Of a stretch of 64,000 nt of DNA, positions 1-8,501 are shown piece by piece. The position numbers were made by a program, and so were the translations under genes. Origin of the DNA: an uncultured Pelagibacteraceae bacterium (GTDB lineage Bacteria; Pseudomonadota; Alphaproteobacteria; Pelagibacterales; Pelagibacteraceae); assembly GCA_902610315.1 (NCBI GenBank), contig CACLVA010000005.1:1-64000 (forward strand), read 5' to 3'. The notes beneath the pieces were generated by a model that saw only the letters and a program-made list of their open reading frames with translations, did no database searches and was not told where the DNA came from. The number at the start of each line of letters is the position of its first letter. Positions within the stretch are counted from its first letter, which is position 1.

Positions 1-1156
1 AACTCCAATCTAGTGTGCTCTTCATATGAAATGCAATTTGGTTACTTATCAAGGTGCCGGATGCACCACCTACTAGCGCTGGGGTAATGTAATATCCAAT
101 CGCTAATATAAAAACTAACAAGCAACCTGCACCAATTCCAGGAATAGTTAAGGGAAAATATACCTTCCAAAATGTGATGAATGGTGTTCCTCCGAGTGAT
201 TTTCCAGCTCTCATTAAGCTTGGGGATATCGTTTTCATTACACTATATAAAGGTAAAACCATAAAAGGTAATAAAATTTGTGTCATTGCAACGTAAGTTC
301 CAGTTTTATTGTACATCATCTCGGGCCGGTTATCGTCAGCTACTAAGCCAGTCATGACAAAGAAATCATTAACTACTCCTTGCTGTTGAAGAAGTATCAT
401 CCAACTTGCGGTTCTAACTAATAAAGATGTCCAAAATGGAAGTAGCACACAAATCATTAAAAGGTTGCTGTACTTCATTGGTAATGTTGCAAGTAAATGT
501 GCAATTGGATAAGCCATTAAGAAACATAGTAGAGTTACAAAGAAAGCTATTTCTAAAGTTCTAAGCCAAAGTACTCTATGTATTCTACGATCTTCCTCTA
601 CACTTACAATTTCACCCTCTTCATTTTTATACATATCCATGCCCTTCAAATATTTTGCACTTGTGAATGCAGGTGCTCGTCTTTTTATAGCTCTCCAATA
701 TTCAACATCTGCCCATCTTTTGTGAACAGCCATTATTTGATCTTTATAATTTCCTTCCTCGAAGTTTTTGGCCTTTCTTCGTAATTTTTTTAAAATACTT
801 TTAAAACCATTCTTGGTATAATTTAATTGAGTAGAAAGTTTTCCATCACGTTTTTCCTCTACTAATTTTTGAAAATCTAAATAGAAAGCCTCGAATACTT
901 CCTCAGGTGGCATTTCATTTCCGTCCCACTTTTCCATCGATTTAAATGTTTTTGGCAACATTTCAGTAACCATTTTATCATCGACACTTCTCATGAGCAT
1001 GTCGCCGATTGGAAAGATATAAGTGATAAGTAAAAATAATAATAAAGGTGCAACTAAAAGAAATGCTTTAATTTTATTTTTTCTTTCAGCTTTTTTTAAA
1101 CTTACCTCAAGAGGTATTCCGTCTGTTGTTAAAATTTTTCCAGTTTCGCTGCTCAT
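1..1156 (-). CDS. ABC transporter permease, PotB-like (partial, C-terminus beyond left edge)
   Basis: This open frame runs off the left edge, so it is missing from the ORF track. Translating the minus strand from the ATG at 1156 gives MSSETGKILTTDG, then a membrane segment (KAFLLVAPLLLFLLITYIFPIGD), a long charged soluble insert of about 130 residues, and further membrane helices. The permease EAA-type loop appears as AGKSLGGTPFITFWKVYFPL. It should form half of the inner-membrane channel for the adjacent binding protein and ATPase. The family is spermidine/putrescine-type (PotB); the true substrate is not decided by sequence. The insert between the first and second helices is longer than in a minimal PotB. 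A terminator-like hairpin lies just upstream of the start codon. A second permease would be expected beyond the left edge. Confidence 0.85.
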   Translation of the reverse strand, partial: MSSETGKILTTDGIPLEVSLKKAERKNKIKAFLLVAPLLLFLLITYIFPIGDMLMRSVDDKMVTEMLPKTFKSMEKWDGNEMPPEEVFEAFYLDFQKLVEEKRDGKLSTQLNYTKNGFKSILKKLRRKAKNFEEGNYKDQIMAVHKRWADVEYWRAIKRRAPAFTSAKYLKGMDMYKNEEGEIVSVEEDRRIHRVLWLRTLEIAFFVTLLCFLMAYPIAHLLATLPMKYSNLLMICVLLPFWTSLLVRTASWMILLQQQGVVNDFFVMTGLVADDNRPEMMYNKTGTYVAMTQILLPFMVLPLYSVMKTISPSLMRAGKSLGGTPFITFWKVYFPLTIPGIGAGCLLVFILAIGYYITPALVGGASGTLISNQIAFHMKSTLDWS

Positions 1157-1165
1157 AAAATAAAA

Positions 1166-1191
1166 AAGGGCGGTTATAAATAACCGCCCTT
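1166..1191 (-). terminator. Hairpin with T-tract between binding-protein gene and permease gene
   Basis: A perfect 11-bp inverted repeat (AAGGGCGGTTA / TAACCGCCCTT) has a 4-base loop and, on the minus strand, is followed by TTTTTTATTTT. It starts 36 bases after the binding-protein stop and ends 9 bases before the permease ATG. It reads as an intrinsic terminator or mRNA 3-prime stabiliser that would keep binding-protein mRNA more abundant than permease mRNA. Partial read-through is inferred, since the permease has little other leader. Confidence 0.8.
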
Positions 1192-1227
1192 AATATAATA
1201 TATAATTTTAGTCTTTAAAACTTAAAA

Positions 1228-2343
1228 TTATAGACCAGACTTCATTGCTTCCCATTTTTCACCAAGCTCTGTACCGTTATCAGCCCAGAATATTGGATCT
1301 ACTAAGAAGTAATTTTTAGTGTTTGCTGGTGCAGTTGGCATTTGTGGTACCATGTTAGTCTTACCATCTTTATACCATGGCTCACCTGCTGCCATAACTT
1401 TAAGTGATGATTTTCTCCAAGGTGCATATGCAATATATTTTGCACTTCCTGCTAAACCTTCTGTACTTGTCATCATCGCTAGTGCTTTTTTAGCATCAGC
1501 TTCGTTTGGTCCACCTTTAACTAGTACGAAATATTCGTAGTCAAGACCTTGACCATCCCAAACTTGTTTGATTGGAGCGCCTTCACCGATTTCTGCGTTG
1601 AAGAATCTACCATTCCAACCAGTTGCCATAACAACTTCACCAGACACTAATAGTTCTGGTGGTTGAGCACCTGCTGACCAAAATACACATCCACCGTTAG
1701 GGTCTGTGCAAAGTTCTTTGATCTTGTTCATTGCTCTGTTTACACCTTTTTCAGTTTCAAGAGCTTTGTAGATTTTTGCTCCACCTTTTCCTGGCTTAAT
1801 ACCATCTGCTGCTAAAGCGATCTCTAAGTTTGTCAGAGCGCTTTTGTAGATAGCTCTTTTTCCAGGGAATTTTTTTGTATTAAAGAAATCTTTTATAGTC
1901 TTTGGTGTGCCTTTAACATTGTTTGTGTTGTAAGCATAGTTCCAAGAATATAAAATGTTTCCTACAGCACACTTACTTGGCATTGGAGCAAAGAAATCTT
2001 TACTCGCTGCAGTACCATCTGGTGCTGGTGGAAAGTCTTTGTCGAAATCAAATTCTACAAATAAACCTTCGTCACATCCAGTGATAGTGTCCATAGCAAA
2101 TACGTCGATAATATCCCACGTAATTTTGCCTGCCTCTTTTTGTGCTTTAATCTCTGATAATCCACCTGAATAGTCGACCCAATTGATCGGTACACCAAGT
2201 TTTTTAGCAGTTGGGTCACCATATCCTAACTTTTGTGACTCTGTGTAAGCTCCACCCCAAGATGCAACAGTAACTGCAAATGCTGATGAGCTTATAGAAA
2301 GTGCAAAAGATAGAACTAGTAACAATTTACTTAGTTTTTTCAT
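1228..2343 (-). CDS. Periplasmic substrate-binding protein of spermidine/putrescine-type ABC transporter (PotD-like)
   Basis: A clear Sec signal peptide (MKKLSKLLLVLSFALSISSSAFA) is followed by TVASWGGAYTESQKLGYGDP, the usual mature start of the PotD/extracellular solute-binding family 1 group. At 371 residues the length is normal for the family. The protein captures ligand in the periplasm and delivers it to the permease at 1-1156. Its start codon sits behind a strong GGAGG ribosome site, and a good sigma70-type promoter lies just upstream, consistent with the high expression typical of SAR11 binding proteins. The neighbouring ectoine-hydrolase-like gene makes an osmolyte or amino-acid derivative as likely a ligand as a polyamine; sequence alone does not settle this. 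Confidence 0.88.
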   Translation of the reverse strand: MKKLSKLLLVLSFALSISSSAFAVTVASWGGAYTESQKLGYGDPTAKKLGVPINWVDYSGGLSEIKAQKEAGKITWDIIDVFAMDTITGCDEGLFVEFDFDKDFPPAPDGTAASKDFFAPMPSKCAVGNILYSWNYAYNTNNVKGTPKTIKDFFNTKKFPGKRAIYKSALTNLEIALAADGIKPGKGGAKIYKALETEKGVNRAMNKIKELCTDPNGGCVFWSAGAQPPELLVSGEVVMATGWNGRFFNAEIGEGAPIKQVWDGQGLDYEYFVLVKGGPNEADAKKALAMMTSTEGLAGSAKYIAYAPWRKSSLKVMAAGEPWYKDGKTNMVPQMPTAPANTKNYFLVDPIFWADNGTELGEKWEAMKSGL

Positions 2344-2375
2344 TATTCCTCCGTTTAAACGTTTTTTAAAAGCTA

Positions 2376-2404
2376 ATTACAGCAATATATAGGTGAGGAG
2401 TCAA
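2376..2404 (-). promoter_or_regulatory. Sigma70-type promoter for the binding-protein gene
   Basis: On the minus strand TTGACT (2404-2399) and TGTAAT (2381-2376) are separated by exactly 17 bases. The predicted transcription start lies about 26 bases before the ATG at 2343, and the leader carries GGAGG. The promoter lies between the ATPase gene and the binding-protein gene, so the binding protein can be transcribed apart from the upstream enzymes. Confidence 0.6.
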
Positions 2405-2463
2405 CAGCGCATTTCATTAAAATATGCCTAATTTATTAAGATAAATTTATTTAAACCTGGGGT

Positions 2464-3552
2464 TTATTTTGGGTCTAACGCTCTCGCATCATGACTATTC
2501 CAGCTAACATTTATCTCATTTCCCATTTTAATATCCATGTTAGCGGAACTGTTTGGAACTTTTAAAATAAATTCTTTGTTTCCTAGCAAGTCTATTCTTA
2601 CCCTAGTGTGGTCACCATGATATATAATTTCCTCAATTTTACCTTTAAAATTATTATCCATTTTGTTTTTTGTGTTTATAAGAGCTCTCTCTGGTCTTAA
2701 TGATACAGTAGTTCTGTCACCATTTGAATTCACAGATATTGGATTGGCAATTATCTCTGAACCATTTGATAATTTTACTTTACATTGATCCTTTTGAAAG
2801 TTTGTTACTTCGCCCGCAAAAGTATTATTTTCTCCTATGAACTCTGCTACAAAAGAATTAACAGGCTCTTCGTATAATTTGTCTGGAGAAGAGAGTTGTT
2901 GAACCTTTCCGTCATTAAATACAGCAATCCTATTAGACATTGTAAGAGCTTCGCTCTGATCATGCGTAACGTATACAACAGTAACTCCTATGCTTTCATG
3001 AATATGTTTAATTTCATATTGCATACTTTCTCTAAGATTTTTATCCAAGGCTCCTAGAGGTTCATCCATTAATACCACTTGAGGGTCGAACACTAAAGCT
3101 CTAGCAACAGCAACACGTTGTTGTTGACCACCTGATAATTGTCCCGGCATTCTGTTTTCAAAACCAGATAATGATACCATTGATAATGCCTTATCAACTT
3201 TCTTATCTATATCATCTTTATTTATTTTTCTTACTTTAAGAGGAAAGGCTAAGTTTTCATAAACAGTCATGTGTGGGAACAATGCATAATTTTGAAAAAC
3301 CATTCCGATACCTCTTTTATGAGGTGGTATGTTTGATATAGGATTTTTATCTAAGAAAATTTCACCATTTGTTGGAGTTTCAAACCCAGCTAGCATCATT
3401 AAACAAGTAGTTTTACCTGAACCAGATGGTCCAAGCATCGTAATAAATTCTCCTTCAGCAATATCTAAATTTAAATCTTTTACAACAAGGACCTTGCCGT
3501 CATAACTTTTGTCTACTTTATCGAATTTTACAAATTCTTGGTTCTTTGACAT
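2464..3552 (-). CDS. ABC transporter ATP-binding protein, PotA-like
   Basis: This cytoplasmic ATPase energises the adjacent importer. The nucleotide-binding domain shows Walker A GPSGSGKTT at residues 41-49, the signature LSGGQQQ at 139-145, and Walker B VVLMDEPLGALD ending near 170 followed by the switch HD motif in THDQSEA. The C-terminal third (from about 240) has the TOBE-type beta-rich character of PotA/FbpC/MalK-class ATPases (SLRPERALI). At 362 residues it is full length. It lies 42 bases downstream of the M24-family hydrolase gene and before the binding protein, so enzyme and transporter genes are co-oriented and probably linked in function. The family assignment is firm; substrate is unknown. 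Confidence 0.92.
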   Translation of the reverse strand: MSKNQEFVKFDKVDKSYDGKVLVVKDLNLDIAEGEFITMLGPSGSGKTTCLMMLAGFETPTNGEIFLDKNPISNIPPHKRGIGMVFQNYALFPHMTVYENLAFPLKVRKINKDDIDKKVDKALSMVSLSGFENRMPGQLSGGQQQRVAVARALVFDPQVVLMDEPLGALDKNLRESMQYEIKHIHESIGVTVVYVTHDQSEALTMSNRIAVFNDGKVQQLSSPDKLYEEPVNSFVAEFIGENNTFAGEVTNFQKDQCKVKLSNGSEIIANPISVNSNGDRTTVSLRPERALINTKNKMDNNFKGKIEEIIYHGDHTRVRIDLLGNKEFILKVPNSSANMDIKMGNEINVSWNSHDARALDPK

Positions 3553-3594
3553 TGGATAAGGTTTAAAACATTTGTAGGCTAATATTTCAAGTTT

Positions 3595-4761
3595 TTATTT
3601 TACGTGTAAATCTCTTGAAAAATTGCATAATAACTCATTTCCACCTTCAGTAATCCTTACAGACTCTGAAGCTTCAACCCCCCAATCACCAAATTGCATT
3701 ACAGCTATCATATGATAACAAACATTCGGTTTTAAAATTGTCATATCGCCTTTAGAAATATTAAGAGTATGTTCGCCCCAATCTGGTGGATATCCTATTC
3801 CAATTGAATAACCGGTTCTAGATTCTTTTTTAATTTTGTATTTATCTAATATTGCCCAAAATTTTTCAGCAACGTCATTAGCGGTGTTTCCGGGTTTGCT
3901 TGCTTTTATACCAGCCTCTAAAGCTTCATTTGTTGCATTCATCGCATCAATTTTTTTTTGTTCTGGTTTTCCTAGGTTAACAGTTCTTGCCATTGGAGCA
4001 TGGTATCTTTTGTAGGTGCCAGATAATTCTACGACAGTAGCCTCTCCAGTCATAAATTTTTCATCGCTTGCTGTTAGATGTGATGCCGAAGTACCTTTAC
4101 CAGTAGGTAAAAGAGTTGCTATACTTGCATATTCACCACCAAATTCATTTGTTCCTTTAAATAATGATTTCTGTATCTCTGCAACAGCATCGCATTGTCT
4201 TACACCTGGATTAATTATGTCCATCGCTGTCTTCATTGCATTTTCTGAGATAATTGCAGCCTTTTTCATAAAATCTATTTCAGCATTCGATTTAACTACC
4301 CTTACCCAATTTACTAACCTTTCTGAGTCTTTTATTTTGGCGTTGGGCAATCCTTGTTTGAGCTTTTCATAACAGTATGCCGTAAAATAATGAGCATCCA
4401 TCTCTACCCCAATTTGTAGTTTATCCCATTTATTTTTTTTTAATAAATCCACTAATGCATCGTACGGATGAGATGGCCAAGTATGAATATATTTTTCATC
4501 GTAAATAACTATATTTTCTTTTTTAAGATATGTTTTTATAAATGCTCCACCTGCATCTTGAGCTCTTATAAAACAAATAGGTTCATCAGAATTAATATGT
4601 ACAATTACACACTGAGCATAATAAAATGACCATGCATCATAACCAGTCAAATAATTTATATTTGCTGTGTCTTGGGATATCAAAAGCTCAATACCTTTTT
4701 TTTGCATTGATGATTGAACTTTTTTTAGTCGTTCTTTGTATTCATTTTTAGAAAAGCTCAT
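3595..4761 (-). CDS. doeA: Creatinase-fold M24 hydrolase, ectoine hydrolase (DoeA/EutD)-like
   Basis: The protein has 388 residues: an N-terminal creatinase-like domain (ISQDTANINYLTGYDAWSFYYAQ) and a C-terminal pita-bread domain. The metal-ligand set of true M24 aminopeptidases is not evident: the first Asp position reads VVELSG, the second region reads YHAPMART, and the usual HGxGH is replaced by GIGYPPDWGEHTL. That pattern matches the creatinase/ectoine-hydrolase branch, where SYPPDWGE-type motifs and an Arg-Thr after the hydrophobic strand are characteristic. DoeA opens the ectoine ring to N-acetyl-diaminobutyrate. The neighbours are an Asp/Glu racemase-family gene 9 bases upstream and a binding-protein-dependent importer downstream, as in eut/doe ectoine-use clusters. 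The family is confident; ectoine as the substrate is an inference. A proline dipeptidase function is less likely. Confidence 0.6.
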   Translation of the reverse strand: MSFSKNEYKERLKKVQSSMQKKGIELLISQDTANINYLTGYDAWSFYYAQCVIVHINSDEPICFIRAQDAGGAFIKTYLKKENIVIYDEKYIHTWPSHPYDALVDLLKKNKWDKLQIGVEMDAHYFTAYCYEKLKQGLPNAKIKDSERLVNWVRVVKSNAEIDFMKKAAIISENAMKTAMDIINPGVRQCDAVAEIQKSLFKGTNEFGGEYASIATLLPTGKGTSASHLTASDEKFMTGEATVVELSGTYKRYHAPMARTVNLGKPEQKKIDAMNATNEALEAGIKASKPGNTANDVAEKFWAILDKYKIKKESRTGYSIGIGYPPDWGEHTLNISKGDMTILKPNVCYHMIAVMQFGDWGVEASESVRITEGGNELLCNFSRDLHVK

Positions 4762-4770
4762 ATTTTAACG

Positions 4771-5511
4771 CTAAGAAAATAAACTTCCATAACCTTTTAT
4801 CGAATTATTTCTATTTATATTTTCTAAGGTTTCCCAAATTAAAGCTTGATTACTTGATAAAACAGTCATGTTTAATTTTTTTTCTAACTTTTCGATTATG
4901 TTTAAGACTGGTAATGAGGTGCAAGATACGAATAGAGCCTCAGCGTCTTTGTGGTTTATGCTAGACAAAATTTTAAATAATTGATCTTGATCTACTCTTC
5001 CAATATCGACATCAGACTGAATATCAAAATAAGTGTTTGAGGTAACTTCAAAATTATTATTTTTAAAAAAGTTAACAACATCATCATTTACACTTTTAGT
5101 ATAGGGAGTTACTATTGAAATCTTATTAATATTTTTTTTCTTCAATGCATTTAAAGCTGCTGTGCTTGGGGCTGTTACTAAAGCATCTGGTTTGGCAATA
5201 TTAATCTTTCTTTTAATGTTATCATAACCTGAAACAATTGTTCCTGATGTACAACCATAAACTATACAATCTATTTTTTCTCCAGGAAGAATCTTTTGAG
5301 TTACAGATGTAATTTTATTCGTCATTTTTTTTAAGTTTTCTGCTGTAACAGGATTATAATTAGTTATTCTATTCACATAAAGATCAGCCGGAATTCTACT
5401 AAAAACTTTTAGAAAATCTTTCTCAATCATCACATCGGTTGCTAAAACAATTAGCCCTACCCTCGGGTTCGTTTTTTTTATGAAATGAGGTTTAATTTTT
5501 TTGGATTCCAT
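4771..5511 (-). CDS. Asp/Glu racemase superfamily protein, EutA/maleate-isomerase-like
   Basis: The 246-residue protein carries the two cysteines of this superfamily in matching contexts: Cys87 in VYGCTSGTIV and Cys197 in LFVSCTSLPV. This two-fold arrangement is seen in maleate isomerases, arylmalonate decarboxylases and the EutA proteins of ectoine/hydroxyectoine catabolic clusters. There is no signal peptide, so it is cytoplasmic. It is the first gene of the minus-strand group and lies 9 bases upstream of the DoeA/EutD-like hydrolase, which is why EutA is favoured over a free-standing racemase. Its start lies only 33 bases from the divergent gene at 5545, so the promoter must overlap that short gap. 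The exact reaction is not established from the sequence. Confidence 0.65.
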   Translation of the reverse strand: MESKKIKPHFIKKTNPRVGLIVLATDVMIEKDFLKVFSRIPADLYVNRITNYNPVTAENLKKMTNKITSVTQKILPGEKIDCIVYGCTSGTIVSGYDNIKRKINIAKPDALVTAPSTAALNALKKKNINKISIVTPYTKSVNDDVVNFFKNNNFEVTSNTYFDIQSDVDIGRVDQDQLFKILSSINHKDAEALFVSCTSLPVLNIIEKLEKKLNMTVLSSNQALIWETLENINRNNSIKGYGSLFS

Positions 5512-5544
5512 AATAATAAGTTATATTATTAATATAAAGATATC

Positions 5545-6777
5545 ATGTTTAATGCTTATTATCATAAAAAAATCAAACCTTATTTTAAAATATTATTGTT
5601 GTCAGTAATATATATTTCTATTTTCATATCAAAATCTCATGCTGAAGATCACAATGAAGTCAAGGTAGGTATTTTACTTGGATTTTCTGGTGTAGTCGAG
5701 AGTTTAACACCATCTATGGCTGACTCTGCTGAGCTAGCATTTAATGAGATATCAAATGATGTGGACCTTTCAAAAAAAATTAAATTTAAAATTCAAAGGG
5801 CAGATACAAGTTGTAGTAATAAAAATTTAGCAAAAGACTCTGCAACAAAATTAATTGGAGAGGGTGTTACAGCAATCATAGGGGCTGCTTGTCCAGACCT
5901 TACTATGGAAATTGCAAAAAATATTTTGATACCTAAAAAAATATTGATGATTTCACCAGCAGATGCATCTAATGAATTAATTCAATTAAACGATAATGGT
6001 TATGTATTTAGAACAACGCCTCCGAAAATAAGAGGTAGCCAAATTTTGGCCGATATAACCTCAGATAAAGGAATAAAAAAAGTGGCAATTTCTTACAGTG
6101 ATAATAAAGACTATGAAATATTTGCAAAAACTTACAGCAAAGCACTAAATAAAAATAAAATAAAAACTACAATCATGATATCCCACAACAAAAATATTAA
6201 CGATTATTCAAAACATATATCAGCGCTAACAGCCGCAGGAGGGGATGCTTTAGCAATCATAAGTGATATTGAATTAGGTGGTGATAAAATTATTAGCTCT
6301 ATGTTAGATTCAGGTATGTTTAGATCATTTATACTACCTGATAATATGATAGATCCGAAAATAATCGATAGGTTTAAAGACAAAGATTTAAAAAAATCTT
6401 TTGGTTATGTTCAAGGTCTATCAAATTTAGGTTCAGAAAAATTTATGGAATTAGCACAAAATTCAGGAATTGACTCTTCCAGTCCTTATACAGCTGAGTC
6501 ATATGATGCTGCGGCTATAATTATATTATCCAATTTTGCAAAATTTTATTCAAAGGAAAATTCTATTAATAAAAATATTTATTCTATAGCTAATAAGCCA
6601 GGCATTAAGATATTTCCAGGGGATTTAAAAAAAGCTATTAATATTTTAAGTGAGGGAAAATCAATTAATTACGAGGGCGCAACTGGAGTAGAATTTGATA
6701 AAATTGGTGATACTTTTGGATCATTTGTAGAAGTTGATTTTAATAAAGGCAAATTAAAAAGTAAAAAACTCAGGTAA
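5545..6777 (+). CDS. Periplasmic branched-chain-amino-acid-type binding protein (LivJ family)
   Basis: The N-terminus has a signal-peptide-like hydrophobic stretch (ILLLSVIYISIFISKSHA) and the mature protein begins EVKVGILLGFSG, the classic start of the Peripla_BP_6/LivJ fold. Inside, AIIGAACPDLTMEIA and AESYDAAAIII match conserved segments of the family. At 410 residues it is the usual size. No permease or ATPase gene accompanies it here, so it is an orphan binding protein that either serves a remote LIV-type transporter or acts as a sensor or docking component. It is divergent from the racemase gene and convergent with panB, with only 3 bases between stops. Its closeness to the pxp genes suggests, but does not prove, a ligand such as 5-oxoproline or an amino acid. 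Confidence 0.8.
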   Translation: MFNAYYHKKIKPYFKILLLSVIYISIFISKSHAEDHNEVKVGILLGFSGVVESLTPSMADSAELAFNEISNDVDLSKKIKFKIQRADTSCSNKNLAKDSATKLIGEGVTAIIGAACPDLTMEIAKNILIPKKILMISPADASNELIQLNDNGYVFRTTPPKIRGSQILADITSDKGIKKVAISYSDNKDYEIFAKTYSKALNKNKIKTTIMISHNKNINDYSKHISALTAAGGDALAIISDIELGGDKIISSMLDSGMFRSFILPDNMIDPKIIDRFKDKDLKKSFGYVQGLSNLGSEKFMELAQNSGIDSSSPYTAESYDAAAIIILSNFAKFYSKENSINKNIYSIANKPGIKIFPGDLKKAINILSEGKSINYEGATGVEFDKIGDTFGSFVEVDFNKGKLKSKKLR

Positions 6778-6780
6778 AAT

Positions 6781-7557
6781 TTAATAACTAAATTTAGCAG
6801 TTGGATATTTTTGTTTTTTTACCTCATCCTTAAATTTTTTAACAGCTATTGTTATATGCTTTCTTATATCATAAAAATTTTTTACGAATTTAATAGATGT
6901 CAAATTTAAACCAATTAAATCATCAGTAACTAAAACTTGGCCATCACAATTGACAGATGATCCTATTCCAATTGTTGGTATCTTTAATTTTTTTGTTATT
7001 TCTTTGGCTAAGGTTGTTTCAATACATTCTAATACAATTGAAAATACTCCATTTTTTTGAAGTAAAATCGCGTCAGCTAGAATATTTTTTCTTTCTATAG
7101 ATGTTTTTCCTTTATATCTAAATTTGCCTTTATGACTTTGTGGAAGAATTCCCAAATGGCCCATCACATTTATTTTATTTTTCCTTAAGTATTTGACAAT
7201 ATCTATTATTTTTTTTCCACCTTCTAATTTTACCGCATCTGCTTTTGAATATTTAATTATTTTTTTTGCATTTTTTAAAGCTTCCCTTCTATTTCTGTAA
7301 GTATTAAATGGCATATCAACAACCATTAAACTTTTTTTTACTCCTTGCCTAACACTTTTAGAATGCTCAATTATCATATTAAGGTTAACTTTTTTAGTTG
7401 TATTAAAGGAGTATAAAACTGAACCAAGGGAGTCACCAACTAAAATTATATCCGTATACTTGTCTAAAATTTCAGAAATATTTTTTGAATAAGAGGTTAA
7501 ACAAATAATTTTAGCTTTATTTTTTTTTTTTAATATCTTTTTAATTTTTACATTCAT
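6781..7557 (-). CDS. panB: 3-methyl-2-oxobutanoate hydroxymethyltransferase
   Basis: PanB transfers a hydroxymethyl group from methylene-tetrahydrofolate to ketoisovalerate, the first step to pantoate and pantothenate. Family motifs are in order across the 258 residues: GDSLG (metal-binding Asp), VVDMPF, DAVKLEGG, MGHLGILPQ, the active-site region LECI, IGIGSSVNCDGQVLV. Length is near the usual 263. The start codon overlaps the pxpC stop (ATGA), so it is translated with the 5-oxoprolinase genes. No panC, panE or panD is in the window. The protein is very lysine-rich, and a run of 10 A/T bases occurs near its start. Function by motif is secure; its role in an incomplete pathway is uncertain. 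Confidence 0.9.
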   Translation of the reverse strand: MNVKIKKILKKKNKAKIICLTSYSKNISEILDKYTDIILVGDSLGSVLYSFNTTKKVNLNMIIEHSKSVRQGVKKSLMVVDMPFNTYRNRREALKNAKKIIKYSKADAVKLEGGKKIIDIVKYLRKNKINVMGHLGILPQSHKGKFRYKGKTSIERKNILADAILLQKNGVFSIVLECIETTLAKEITKKLKIPTIGIGSSVNCDGQVLVTDDLIGLNLTSIKFVKNFYDIRKHITIAVKKFKDEVKKQKYPTAKFSY

Positions 7558-8501
7558 AAGATTTTATTAAGAATATTATTTGTCTCCATATTATATAATT
7601 TATATAAATTTTCAGCATCCTTTAACTCAATTTTTTTAAATCTTATTTTTGTACCAGGTGGTGTCTGTACTAGTTTGTCATAGTCAGCACTTATTATAAC
7701 CCCAAACTTTGGATAGCCTCCAATAGTACCGTGGTCTGATAGTAAAATAATCGGGTTACCATCAGCTGGTACTTGAATAGTGCCTTTAACTAAACCTTCA
7801 GACTTAATATTAGTTTTTTTGAGATTGACTAATTTCACTCCTTTTAACCTCATACCCATCCTATCTGTAAGTTTTGTAACCTCAAAATCTTTAGAGAAAA
7901 AATTATTAATAGAATCTTGAGAAAAATAATCAAAATTTGTTCCTTTTAATACCCTTATAAATTCTATTTTTGTATTAACAAAGTTTAACCGTCTATTAAA
8001 AATTGGTTTCTTTTCATTAAGAAGAATTTTTTGACCATTAATTAATTTACATCCATTATTAGGGCCTACATTAGCTCTTGTAGTCGTAGAATAGCTATTC
8101 CAGACTTTATCTATTTTAAATCCTCCACTCACAGAAAAATACCCATAAACAGATTTATTTGTCGAAATAATATCTATGACATCGCCGTCGTTAATTTCAA
8201 TTGTTTTGTAACACTCGCCCTTTTCTTTTTCGCTATTATTTCTGGCTAATATAAAATTTATCTCACCAGTAATTACAATATTTCTTTTATTTCCAAAGTA
8301 TTTTAAACAAGGTCCTTGAAAAGCAAACTCTAAAACTGGTTCATCTTTTCCATTATTTATAAGTCTGTTAGCAATCAAATAATTTCTTTTATCCATTACT
8401 CCGCTGAAAGGAATGCCAATATGATATAAGTTTTCTCTTCCCTGATCTTGAAATGTTGAGTTCAGGCCTCCTCTAATTACCTTAAAGTAATCACTTTTCA
8501 T
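7554..8501 (-). CDS. pxpC: 5-oxoprolinase subunit C (biotin-dependent carboxylase-like)
   Basis: The 315-residue protein opens with the family signature FKVIRGGLNSTFQDQGRENLYHIGIPFSGVMDKRN and contains GPNNGCKL and the late LLSDHGTIGGYPKFGVII, typical of the KipA/PxpC half of ATP-dependent 5-oxoprolinase. With PxpA and PxpB it hydrolyses 5-oxoproline (pyroglutamate) to glutamate in the cytoplasm. It overlaps pxpB by 11 bases and panB by 4, so the three genes form one translationally coupled unit. Length is normal for the family. Allophanate-hydrolase subunit 2 is the older name for this family, but the partner pxpA next door supports 5-oxoprolinase. Confidence 0.9.
   Translation of the reverse strand: MKSDYFKVIRGGLNSTFQDQGRENLYHIGIPFSGVMDKRNYLIANRLINNGKDEPVLEFAFQGPCLKYFGNKRNIVITGEINFILARNNSEKEKGECYKTIEINDGDVIDIISTNKSVYGYFSVSGGFKIDKVWNSYSTTTRANVGPNNGCKLINGQKILLNEKKPIFNRRLNFVNTKIEFIRVLKGTNFDYFSQDSINNFFSKDFEVTKLTDRMGMRLKGVKLVNLKKTNIKSEGLVKGTIQVPADGNPIILLSDHGTIGGYPKFGVIISADYDKLVQTPPGTKIRFKKIELKDAENLYKLYNMETNNILNKIL

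Noticed and set aside
3595-4761. Proline dipeptidase (PepQ/PepP) for the M24 protein
   Set aside because: The metal ligands conserved in those peptidases are not evident, while the 49195-50886 protein keeps them; the sequence fits the creatinase/ectoine-hydrolase branch better.
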